Below are positions 23,584-31,305 of a DNA stretch of 50,397 nucleotides, piece by piece. The DNA is from Ignavibacteriota bacterium (lineage in GTDB: Bacteria > Bacteroidota > Ignavibacteria > UBA10030 > UBA6906), in the NCBI GenBank assembly GCA_003162635.1, contig PMNE01000065.1, positions 1 through 50,397 on the forward strand. Direction: 5' to 3'. The notes beneath the pieces were generated by a model that was not told the origin of the DNA, searched no databases, and worked only from the letters and a program-made list of their open reading frames with translations. The number at the start of each line of letters is the position of its first letter. Position 1 is the first letter of the stretch. Both the position numbers and the translations under genes were made by a program.

Positions 23584-24681
23584 TCAGTCCGTCACCCCGT
23601 CAATGATTCCGCCCCCGATGACATCATCGTCTTCATAGAACACGACCGACTGTCCCGGAGTGATGGCCCGCCGCGGCGATTCGAACTCCACCCACGCCTT
23701 TCCACCGCCCAGCGTCTGCACCGTTGCGCCTCCCCCTTCATCCTTGTAGCGGATCTTCGCCTTCACGCGGCGGGGCATCGTGCAATCCGCATACTTGATC
23801 ATGTTCACTTCCCGTGCCGTCAGCACCCTGTGGTAGAGCGCCTCCTCCATGCCGACGGTGACGCGATTGTTGACGTGATCGATCCCGGTGACGTACACAG
23901 GTTGTCCCGTCGCGATCCCCAGTCCCTTGCGTTGGCCGACAGTGTAAAAGGGAAACCCGTGATGATGTCCGATGACCTTCCCATCGAACACGACCTCGCC
24001 CCCCTCAACCCTGTTTGCGAGTCCCGGGACGCGATCCTTCAGGAATCGCTCATAGTCATCGTCAGGAATGAAGCAGATCTCGAAGCTCTCCCCCTTCCCG
24101 GCAACCGGCAGTCCCAGCCGGCCGGCGCACTCGCGGGTCTCCGTCTTCGTCAGTTCCGCGAGAGGAAAGAGCGTCCGGGCCAGCGATTTCTGCGTCAATC
24201 CCCAGAGCGCATACGATTGATCCTTCGCTGCGTCCCGACCGCGGGACACGACGTAGCGATCAGACTGTTTGTCGAGCCGGACGCGGGCGTAATGCCCGGT
24301 TGCAATGGCTTCCGCCCCCAGCGACTCCGCCTTTTTCAGGAGTTCTTCCCATTTGATCTTTCGATTGCAGATCACGCACGGATTCGGGGTCCTGCCAGCC
24401 AGGTATTCGGCGACAAAATTGTCAATCACCTCTTTGCCGAACGGCTCACCAAAGTCCAGAACGTAGTGCGGGAACCCAAGGGTCGCCGCAATGCGACGGG
24501 CGTCGTTGATTCCATCCAGGGAGCAGCAACTGCTCTCGTTCCCCGTGTTGCCGCCGACGTCTTCATACCGGTGCGTCTTCATCGTCACACCGATCACGTC
24601 GTACCCCTGTTCCACCAGCAATCCGGCCGCCACCGAGGAATCCACTCCCCCGCTCATCGCCACGACGACTCTCTTCCCCAC
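23584..24681 (-). CDS. mnmA: tRNA 2-thiouridylase MnmA
   Basis: 365 residues from GTG 24681; thiolates U34 of Lys, Glu and Gln tRNAs. The PP-loop is SGGVDSS (residues 10-16). Catalytic cysteines are seen in GRTPNPCVICNRKIKW and ESFEICFIPDDDY. GHYAR and TVGQRKGLGIATGQPVYV are also typical. The GTG fits the known N-terminus (MGKRVVVAMSGG), and the promoter at 24728-24756 excludes starts near 24798. Sulfur would come from a cysteine desulfurase such as that at 14617. The N-terminal 80 residues contain a CC pair (SSCCS), seen in several MnmA proteins. Confidence 0.95.
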   Translation of the reverse strand: MGKRVVVAMSGGVDSSVAAGLLVEQGYDVIGVTMKTHRYEDVGGNTGNESSCCSLDGINDARRIAATLGFPHYVLDFGEPFGKEVIDNFVAEYLAGRTPNPCVICNRKIKWEELLKKAESLGAEAIATGHYARVRLDKQSDRYVVSRGRDAAKDQSYALWGLTQKSLARTLFPLAELTKTETRECAGRLGLPVAGKGESFEICFIPDDDYERFLKDRVPGLANRVEGGEVVFDGKVIGHHHGFPFYTVGQRKGLGIATGQPVYVTGIDHVNNRVTVGMEEALYHRVLTAREVNMIKYADCTMPRRVKAKIRYKDEGGGATVQTLGGGKAWVEFESPRRAITPGQSVVFYEDDDVIGGGIIDGVTD

Positions 24682-24727
24682 GCGCCCGCCACCAGGAAAA
24701 TGAATGATCCGTTCAGAGATCCCATGG

Positions 24728-24756
24728 AATGTACGGAAAAAAACCAAGCCCAACAA
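24728..24756 (-). promoter_or_regulatory. promoter of mnmA
   Basis: Minus strand TTGTTG (24756-24751), 17-base spacer with a T7 run, TACATT (24733-24728). Predicted start near 24721, 40 bases before the GTG at 24681. Confidence 0.5.
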
Positions 24757-24778
24757 ACGGCGGATGACACGGGAGGAG

Positions 24779-26740
24779 TTACGGCGGGGTGACGTCAATC
24801 TGAACGCCGACGTGGTCGATGCGGGTCCTGGGAAGGTCGCGAGGGCGGGCGCCGGCAGAGATTCCCGCCTCTTTTTCTGTCACCGCATATTTCACGCTGA
24901 CGGAGCACCAGACAACGGGCGCGATGCGGGCGACCAGATACCAGCGATCGCCTTCTCCCGCCAACGGGTGTGGTGCGAACAGACCGGAGAGGTCGTTTTC
25001 GACATCGTACACCCGCGAAGCATACGATCCCGTCCCAAAGACGGTCATTCGTCCCTCAAGCGAAAAGATCCGCCCCGCATCGACGCGGATGGTTTGGCGA
25101 AGGAGGAATCCCCATTCATCGACTGAAGGGGGGTTGGTCACATGATCATACTCAATCTGTGGAGAGAGGAAAACGTGCCTACCGATCCGGAACCCCGCTC
25201 CGCCCTTCCACCGGCATCGTTCGCTCCTTGCTTCCCGTCTGATCTCTCTTCCCCACGCATCCTCTCCCTTGATGCACGTGCCGTTCCTGGCCACGGAGAA
25301 TCGTCCGTCGAGCGAAATGCCCGTTGCGGGTTCATGATGGAAATCAATGACCGCTTCATCCCCCGCTACCGGGATGGGTGTGTTCTCCGATGGGGCGGGA
25401 TGCCGGTACTGGTCGAAATACGCCGAAACGCGGAGCGACGATGTTGCATCCCACACCCCTCCGAAATACATTCCCCGTTCATTGCGCGTCTCTGCGTTGT
25501 CGCCGAATCCTGCCCCCCTCGGGTTGTCGAATCCCGGGGAGTAATTGCGGAACACCGCGGCAAACGTGCATGCGGGACCGGTGTGAATGAGCGTCCCGGT
25601 CACCACCGCCTGAAATCCCCCCGTCATGACTGCCCCTTCCGCAAACACGACGAATATTCCCGAAGCGCATCGCATGTCCATGCTGGCGATGACGTAACGG
25701 GAACCGGCAAAGCGGAGCGGATCATTTCGGCGGATCGGGTGATCATAGCACCCGCGTACCGCCGTGACCCCGAGTGTCATCTCCTCGGCATGCGTGTAAA
25801 CCACGCGCGCGCCGATGAGCTCTTCCTCCAGCGCGTTCCGCCGGGCGATCGAAGCACTATCTGTCGATGAACCGTCCTGCGCCAGGGCACTGACGCTGCC
25901 ATCGCCCTGCACCGTCGCCGGCAGCGAACGGCGGGAATAGAAGAGAAGCGCACACCAGCGCTCCCTGCCTCTCACGCCCGCAACGCTGATCCCTCCGCCA
26001 CGGAGGGAATTCAGTTCTCCCGCTGAACGGTGGGGCTTCAGACCGGATGTTTGCTTGGCCGGACTGCGGACGCTCATCTGTGCCTTGGTGATCGTCTTCC
26101 CCGACCAAAGAAGAAGTCCCTCTCCTGCTTCCAGCGAAAAATCTCCCGCGATGACATCCACATCCGGAACAACATTTCTCGCCAGCACGTAACCGCTTGC
26201 GTATGCCGCACGGGTCGGCTCGCCCGCATCTTTTTCGAAGAGAGCTCCCACTTCGCACTCGCTCTTCGGGGAGAAGGAAATCCTGCTGTAAGAATGAAGG
26301 GGGGAGCCAACAAAGGAATCATCGGAGGGATTGTCCCTTTCGACCCGTGCGCGGAAGGAGAGCAGTCCGTTCTTGCGTCCGTTCCCCACGACGACATACG
26401 GGGCGATCGCCTCCATCAAGCGGCGACACCCCCCGTCGATCGCTGCAACCTGGCTCACCGTCCTGAATCGTCCGTGCTCTTTTCTGAACGCCATGATGGC
26501 ATGCGCATCCGCTTCCGTGACGCCCGGAAGGGAGAGAAGTTCGCCAAAGGTGATTTGATTCAGATCATACGGGTTTTCCTGAAGCCAGAGGAGCTGATCC
26601 ATATACGCGCTCCCCCCCTCTTCCATCCCGAGTTGATCGGCAACGGCAACCGGAGTGAGAAATTCATCCTCCGATATCCATGTCGAGTCGTGGTGAGGGA
26701 AGAAACAAAGAGCGGCCACATGGAGCAGAAGGAGCTTCAC
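24779..26740 (-). CDS. helix-hairpin-helix outer-membrane barrel-type protein
   Basis: 653 residues starting at GTG 26740, with GGGAGG upstream. A short signal-like start (LLLLHVAALCFF) is followed by a ComEA-type helix-hairpin-helix at about residues 55-105 (NPYDLNQITFGELLSLPGV, then IMAFRKEHGRFRTVSQVAAI). The remaining 530 residues are alternating beta strands rich in aromatic and glycine residues, ending in a strand, as expected for an outer-membrane barrel. HhH domains usually bind DNA. Combining one with a barrel suggests a role at the envelope, perhaps DNA handling, but this is inference. It follows the PorV-like gene by 34 bases. Confidence 0.7.
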   Translation of the reverse strand: MKLLLLHVAALCFFPHHDSTWISEDEFLTPVAVADQLGMEEGGSAYMDQLLWLQENPYDLNQITFGELLSLPGVTEADAHAIMAFRKEHGRFRTVSQVAAIDGGCRRLMEAIAPYVVVGNGRKNGLLSFRARVERDNPSDDSFVGSPLHSYSRISFSPKSECEVGALFEKDAGEPTRAAYASGYVLARNVVPDVDVIAGDFSLEAGEGLLLWSGKTITKAQMSVRSPAKQTSGLKPHRSAGELNSLRGGGISVAGVRGRERWCALLFYSRRSLPATVQGDGSVSALAQDGSSTDSASIARRNALEEELIGARVVYTHAEEMTLGVTAVRGCYDHPIRRNDPLRFAGSRYVIASMDMRCASGIFVVFAEGAVMTGGFQAVVTGTLIHTGPACTFAAVFRNYSPGFDNPRGAGFGDNAETRNERGMYFGGVWDATSSLRVSAYFDQYRHPAPSENTPIPVAGDEAVIDFHHEPATGISLDGRFSVARNGTCIKGEDAWGREIRREARSERCRWKGGAGFRIGRHVFLSPQIEYDHVTNPPSVDEWGFLLRQTIRVDAGRIFSLEGRMTVFGTGSYASRVYDVENDLSGLFAPHPLAGEGDRWYLVARIAPVVWCSVSVKYAVTEKEAGISAGARPRDLPRTRIDHVGVQIDVTPP

Positions 26741-26774
26741 AGGTCATCCACCTCCCGGGAGTCCCGCCCGGCCG

Positions 26775-27635
26775 TCACCACGCGCCGAGGGACAATGTCA
26801 CGCCGAAGTAATGGGAAGCGCCGAGTTGGTCGTTGGAGGCAAACGCGTAGTCCAGGGAGAAATCCCCGAGCAGGACGCCGAACCCGGCCGTGTACGTGGA
26901 TGGTTCCCGGATCGTGCCGGCGCGCAGGATGAGACCCTGAAGGGGACGGCAACGGATGCCGCAGCGCAGCTCCGCCGGATAGCGTGTGTCTTTCACGACA
27001 TCCACTGCGAGGGCAACATCCGGTGAAAGATCGAATTCCAGTCCCGAGCTCATGGATTGTGGAAGTCGTTCGCGCGAAGCGCCGATCGACGGCCCGTTCA
27101 GGTTGGTGACGACGGCCCCGCAGCGGAGTGTTTCCGTCGGCATCCATTGCAGACCGAGGTCGATTCCGGCTGCGGATGCATGGCCATACCCCGCGATACT
27201 CAGTCGATACCAGGAGAACGTGCAGCCCGCGAGGAGGCCGTCTGTCACCGTGCCGCCGTACGTAGCGCCGAGGGTCAGTTCACGGTAGAGGTCGTACCCG
27301 AAGGTCGACGCGCACAGTGCGCACCCCCCGGCAGGAAGAGGGGAAACAACGAGGAGCGCGTTCCTGCGCAACTCCGGCAGTCCGAATTCTCCCGGCGTCC
27401 ACGTGCACGCGATGGACCTCCGGAGGATAGCTCCCGCGACAGCCGGGTTTATTTGAATCCCCCCGGGGTCGGCCAGGCATCCCGCGCCCGTCCAGGCAAG
27501 TCCCGGTACGCCGCCGACCACCGGCTGCCGCTCGAAGGCGGCAAGGCCGACGGCATGGCAACCCAGGACCGCAAGCGTCATGGCAATATCCCGCAGAGGC
27601 ACCTTCGACCTCCACACCTGTTCTTTTCCATTCAT
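26775..27635 (-). CDS. PorV/UPF0164-like outer-membrane beta-barrel protein
   Basis: 286 residues from ATG 27635, with GGAGGAG ideally spaced. Signal-like segment at residues 15-33 (RDIAMTLAVLGCHAVGLAAF). The motif GCLADPGGIQINPAVAGAI matches the conserved early loop of PorV/PorQ-type barrels (normally ADDPxAxxxNPAG). The rest has alternating strands and ends SLGAW. Such proteins serve secretion or surface-attachment functions in Bacteroidota. Next gene is the HhH barrel protein, and together they could form one envelope unit. A much longer frame to 28607 overlaps the opposite gene and is rejected. Confidence 0.7.
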   Translation of the reverse strand: MNGKEQVWRSKVPLRDIAMTLAVLGCHAVGLAAFERQPVVGGVPGLAWTGAGCLADPGGIQINPAVAGAILRRSIACTWTPGEFGLPELRRNALLVVSPLPAGGCALCASTFGYDLYRELTLGATYGGTVTDGLLAGCTFSWYRLSIAGYGHASAAGIDLGLQWMPTETLRCGAVVTNLNGPSIGASRERLPQSMSSGLEFDLSPDVALAVDVVKDTRYPAELRCGIRCRPLQGLILRAGTIREPSTYTAGFGVLLGDFSLDYAFASNDQLGASHYFGVTLSLGAW

Positions 27636-27681
27636 ACTCCTCCGGCGCGCAATTTCCATTGCGGGACGCCCATTTCTTTCC

Positions 27682-27710
27682 TTGACCTGCGCTGACAAAT
27701 GCCGTATATT
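27682..27710 (+). promoter_or_regulatory. promoter of DUF4835 gene
   Basis: TTGACC (27682-27687), 17-base spacer, TATATT (27705-27710). Predicted start near 27717, so the ATG at 27699 cannot begin translation and 27741 is preferred. Confidence 0.65.
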
Positions 27711-27740
27711 GGCGGAACCATCAGTCACACGGGGACGCGA

Positions 27741-28640
27741 ATGAACACCATAATGAAAGTGTTCGGCACATTTGCCGTCATGGCGGCGCTTATCGGAAGC
27801 GCCCGGGGACAGCAGGTGGACTGTAACGTTCAGGTAAACTACGAGGCGGTCTCGACGGCATACAAAGATCTCCTCAGGGACTTTGCCAACGACGTCAGCT
27901 CCTACGTCAACAATTACAACTGGGCGCAGGCGAGCTCCGACGTGAAGGTCAAGTGCACGCTCAACATCTTCATCCAGAGCGTCACAAGCGAAAACCATTA
28001 CACAGCGCAGGTTTTCATCGGGAGCCAGCGCCCGATCTACAAGTCGGATCAGAACACCGTCGTCGTCCGCCTCTTTGATGAGATGTGGGAGTTCACCTAT
28101 GTGCGGACGAAACCGTTGAATCACAATCCGCGCACATTCGATGATCTGGCGAGTTTCCTCGATTTCTATATGTATCTTATCATCGGTTATGACAATGACA
28201 CATATGAGAGGGGATCGGGAACCCCCCTCTTCCAGTCGGCATCGGATGTCGCAAGTCTGGGACGAGCGAGCGGACAGAAGGGATGGCAGCCAAACGCCAC
28301 GTCCTTTGCGCGAATCCAGTTGATCGACGAGATTCAGAATCCGGCATACGAGACGTTGCGGACGGCACTGTACACCTACCACTACTGCGGGCTGGACTCG
28401 CTGGCGTTCAACAGGCGGGGGGCGCTGGACAATATCCGGCGGGCGGTCACCTCTGTGGGGATTCTGCGGAACAATGTTGATCCGCGAAACCAGTTCATCA
28501 GGACTTTCTTCGAGGCGAAAGCGAAGGAGTTGGCCGACCTCTTTCTTGACTATCCCGACCCCAACGTGTACAATATCTTCATTGCGGCCGACCCCTCGCA
28601 CAGGCAAGCCTACGACGAGGCGTTCCAGAAGCGGAAATGA
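27741..28640 (+). CDS. DUF4835 family exported protein
   Basis: 299 residues from ATG 27741 (GGGGA upstream). A signal peptide covers residues 1-24 (TFAVMAALIGSARG, cleavage near RGQQ). The mature region shows DCNVQVNYEAV, then ALYTYHYCGLDSLAFNR-like and NPYxxxxFF-like features, consistent with DUF4835, a family of Bacteroidota and relatives. Function unknown. In Bacteroidetes this family is often beside coaBC or recN; neither is present here. It converges with the glycosyltransferase gene, stops 10 bases apart. Confidence 0.8.
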   Translation: MNTIMKVFGTFAVMAALIGSARGQQVDCNVQVNYEAVSTAYKDLLRDFANDVSSYVNNYNWAQASSDVKVKCTLNIFIQSVTSENHYTAQVFIGSQRPIYKSDQNTVVVRLFDEMWEFTYVRTKPLNHNPRTFDDLASFLDFYMYLIIGYDNDTYERGSGTPLFQSASDVASLGRASGQKGWQPNATSFARIQLIDEIQNPAYETLRTALYTYHYCGLDSLAFNRRGALDNIRRAVTSVGILRNNVDPRNQFIRTFFEAKAKELADLFLDYPDPNVYNIFIAADPSHRQAYDEAFQKRK

Positions 28641-28650
28641 TTTCGCGGCA

Positions 28651-29805
28651 TCAGAGGAGGAGGAGATCGAGCCGCCGGATCACCTGATCCGGGGTGACTG
28701 CGTGCAGGCAAGAGGAGCCGAACTCGGCGCCGTCGGGAATGACGTTGCGGCACTCATCGCTGCCGCAGGCGGGACAGGCATCGGGACTCTGCACCGCCGC
28801 ATGACGGCTTTCATCATTGTAGATTTTCCACGCGCGATCGCCGAACCGCGGCATCACGGCGAGGGTCGGCGTACCCACCGCAGCGGCAAGATGCCGGGGA
28901 CCCGAGTCGTTGCAGAGGAGCAGTGAAGATTTCGAGAACAGGGCTGCGAGGTACGACACTCCGCCTGCGGTGATAATGGCGGGGATGTCGGAAGAGGAAC
29001 ACCGGCGGACCGCCTCGATCGCACCCCGGTCGAAATCGCTCCCGCAGAGAAACACCGGGCGCCCTCTGAGCCGGAGGCGTGCGATCACTTCGCAGAAGTG
29101 CTCCGGCGGCCAGATGCGATATGGGCCGCTGGCCCCGGGGTGAACCGCCACCGGATGTTGAGCCGCAGAAATCCCCCGACGGGCAAGCTCTTCCTCCGCC
29201 CACTTTTCGGTTCCCGGGCTCAAAACGAAGTGTGTCTCTTTGCATCCTTCCGTCTTCGCTCCGACCGCCTCCGCAAGGGCGCAATAGTACCGCAAGACTC
29301 CCTTGTCGCCCTTCGTTTGCCGGATCCTCCGGTTCAGAAGAAACGATAGATTCCTTCCTTCCTCGCCTGCCCTGATTCTCGCGCCGGACAGAAAAGCCCA
29401 CTGGAAGAATCTCTCCTGGGGAAACGTGCACACAACCGTGTCGAATCGTTCACGACGCAGCCACGCGACGATCGCAAACTCCGCCTTGAGCCTCGGAATC
29501 CCTTTGAGACGACGGAGGGCCGAACGGTCTATTTCCATCACTTCGTCGACATGCGGATCGTTCAGGAGGACAACTGATGTGCCGCCGGCGGGCGCGGTCA
29601 GCACCCCCGGGGCTTCCTGCGGGGCGATCTCCGCATCATACCTGCGGCGCTGCAGCACCAGCACGGCGGTCCTGGAGCCCGGGAACGATTCCTTAACGGA
29701 CCGGAGGGCCGGCGTGAGGAGAAGAAGATCGCCCAACTGCCCTTCGGCGATGAAAAGGACATGGCGCAACGGCCGGTGGGAAAGGGGGGAACCGAAGAAG
29801 TCCAT
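28651..29805 (-). CDS. glycosyltransferase family 9 (heptosyltransferase-like)
   Basis: 384 residues with two Rossmann-like halves. N-terminal FIAEGQLGDLLLLTPALRSV is the GT9 signature (G-D-x-L-x-T-P). C-terminal half carries HPGASGPYRIWPPEHFCEVI and LLLCNDSGPRHLAAAVGTPTLAVM, the donor-binding region. Such enzymes usually add heptose or similar sugars to lipopolysaccharide core. The last 50 residues contain a CPACGSDEC cysteine cluster that may bind zinc. The start lies 6 bases after the TatD-rSAM stop in the same operon. Confidence 0.88.
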   Translation of the reverse strand: MDFFGSPLSHRPLRHVLFIAEGQLGDLLLLTPALRSVKESFPGSRTAVLVLQRRRYDAEIAPQEAPGVLTAPAGGTSVVLLNDPHVDEVMEIDRSALRRLKGIPRLKAEFAIVAWLRRERFDTVVCTFPQERFFQWAFLSGARIRAGEEGRNLSFLLNRRIRQTKGDKGVLRYYCALAEAVGAKTEGCKETHFVLSPGTEKWAEEELARRGISAAQHPVAVHPGASGPYRIWPPEHFCEVIARLRLRGRPVFLCGSDFDRGAIEAVRRCSSSDIPAIITAGGVSYLAALFSKSSLLLCNDSGPRHLAAAVGTPTLAVMPRFGDRAWKIYNDESRHAAVQSPDACPACGSDECRNVIPDGAEFGSSCLHAVTPDQVIRRLDLLLL

Positions 29806-29811
29806 GCACGA

Positions 29812-31221
29812 TCAGAAGTAGGGTCTGGTGATAAATGTGGCGCCGATCTCGTTCTCCACCAAGGATCTTGCTTTTTCCTTGTCCACCTCATCCAGATCGA
29901 CGACGGTCATAACGACGTGGGGGATCACCTTCACCGCTTCCTTTGCGAATTCGATCATGGCCGCGAAATACTTTGCGCCGTCCAAACGCATGAGCGCACC
30001 GTATTGCACCGGGTCAGTCGAATTCAGGCTGATCGACACGGCATCGATGAGTCCCGCGAGCTCAGGGACGATGTTCCGCTTATGGATGACATTTCCATGG
30101 CCGTCCGTGTTGATGCGGGTCTTCCCTCCGCGTGCTTTGACCCACGCCGCGACTTCCTTCAACGCGTCGAGCCGGATCGTCGGCTCGCCGTAGCCGCAGA
30201 AGACGATCTCCCGGTATCGGGTCGGGTCTCCGATGCTCTCGATGACCTCGCGGGGAGTCGGCTCCCTGTCGATCCTCAGATTGTGTCCCTTGATGACCGC
30301 CTCCCCCTTCCGGTCGCAGAAAACGCAATCGGCGTTGCAGCGGATCGTCATGTTGATATAGAGTGAATCTTTCAGCCGGTAGACGATCTCCGGCTTCCCC
30401 GGAGCGCCGATGCCGAACATCCGGAAGGCGCCATACGATGTTGCACGCGCGATGTCATCCACCGCAAGATTCTGCAGCGAGGCGATTTTCTCCGCGATGA
30501 GCGGGATGTGCATCGGCTCATTCCGCTTCCCACGGAAAGGGACGGGCGCAAGATAGGGGCTGTCGGTTTCCAGGAGAAGATGTTCGGCAGAGATGCTGGA
30601 GGCGACTTCCGCAGCGAGGCCGGCGTTTTTGAACGTCACCACGCCGGGAAGAGAGATCGCGAACCCGAGATTGATGACCCTCCAGGCAAGGGCTTCATCA
30701 CCGGAGAAGCAGTGGAAGACGCCTTTCGGGACGGAAGAGCGGCTGCCGGGGATGACCGTGCGGCTGCGCCACGACGGATTCTCACGGATGGCCTGTTCTA
30801 TGATGTCCATCGTATCGCCGTTCGCGTCTCTCGCATGGATGACGACGGGGAGATCCCGGCGGCGGGCGATATCGAGCTGGGCACGAAGCGCATCCTGCTG
30901 GACCCTGCGAGGGACTCCGGCGGGATCGTGATAATCCAGGCCGATTTCACCGATCCCGACGACCTTCGGGTGGAGGCTCAGTTCTTCCATCGCACGGAGC
31001 GAACGTTCGTCGGCCTTCCCCGCCTCATGAGGGTGGAAGCCGACACACGCAAAGACTCCTTCATACTTCTCGGCAATTTCCACGGCACGTCTGCTGTCCT
31101 CCAAATCCGTTCCCGGAGAGACAATGAACGAGACACCGGCTTCGGCGGCCCGGCGTAGAACGTCATCCCTGTCGGCATCGAATTCCTTCGACGTGAGATG
31201 TGCATGTGAATCAACGAACAT
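29812..31221 (-). CDS. TatD-family nuclease fused to a radical SAM domain
   Basis: 469 residues from ATG 31221 (MFVDSHAHLTS). Residues 1-275 are a TatD metal-dependent hydrolase: H6/H8, GEIGLDYH with E92, H129 in VVIHARD, H170 in VFHCFSG and D220 in LLLETDSPYLAP. Residues 280-469 are a short radical SAM domain with C295-x3-C299-x2-C302 (CNADCVFC), the GYGEPT motif and INTDGHG. Both active sites look complete. A TatD-associated radical SAM family is known, here joined in one chain with no stop between. The enzymatic product is unknown. The unit sits between metG and the glycosyltransferase. Confidence 0.93.
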   Translation of the reverse strand: MFVDSHAHLTSKEFDADRDDVLRRAAEAGVSFIVSPGTDLEDSRRAVEIAEKYEGVFACVGFHPHEAGKADERSLRAMEELSLHPKVVGIGEIGLDYHDPAGVPRRVQQDALRAQLDIARRRDLPVVIHARDANGDTMDIIEQAIRENPSWRSRTVIPGSRSSVPKGVFHCFSGDEALAWRVINLGFAISLPGVVTFKNAGLAAEVASSISAEHLLLETDSPYLAPVPFRGKRNEPMHIPLIAEKIASLQNLAVDDIARATSYGAFRMFGIGAPGKPEIVYRLKDSLYINMTIRCNADCVFCDRKGEAVIKGHNLRIDREPTPREVIESIGDPTRYREIVFCGYGEPTIRLDALKEVAAWVKARGGKTRINTDGHGNVIHKRNIVPELAGLIDAVSISLNSTDPVQYGALMRLDGAKYFAAMIEFAKEAVKVIPHVVMTVVDLDEVDKEKARSLVENEIGATFITRPYF

Positions 31222-31305
31222 GGAGTTCCCCGATTGTTTCGCACCACGAGACAGAACGGCCCGGTCGTTTCGGCCGGGCCGCCACTTCTCCTGTCGCACC
31301 CGTCC

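Noticed and set aside
26775-28607. A 610-codon minus-strand frame
   Set aside because: Only the last 286 codons (26775-27635) have a signal peptide, ribosome site and barrel pattern; the rest is antisense to the DUF4835 gene.
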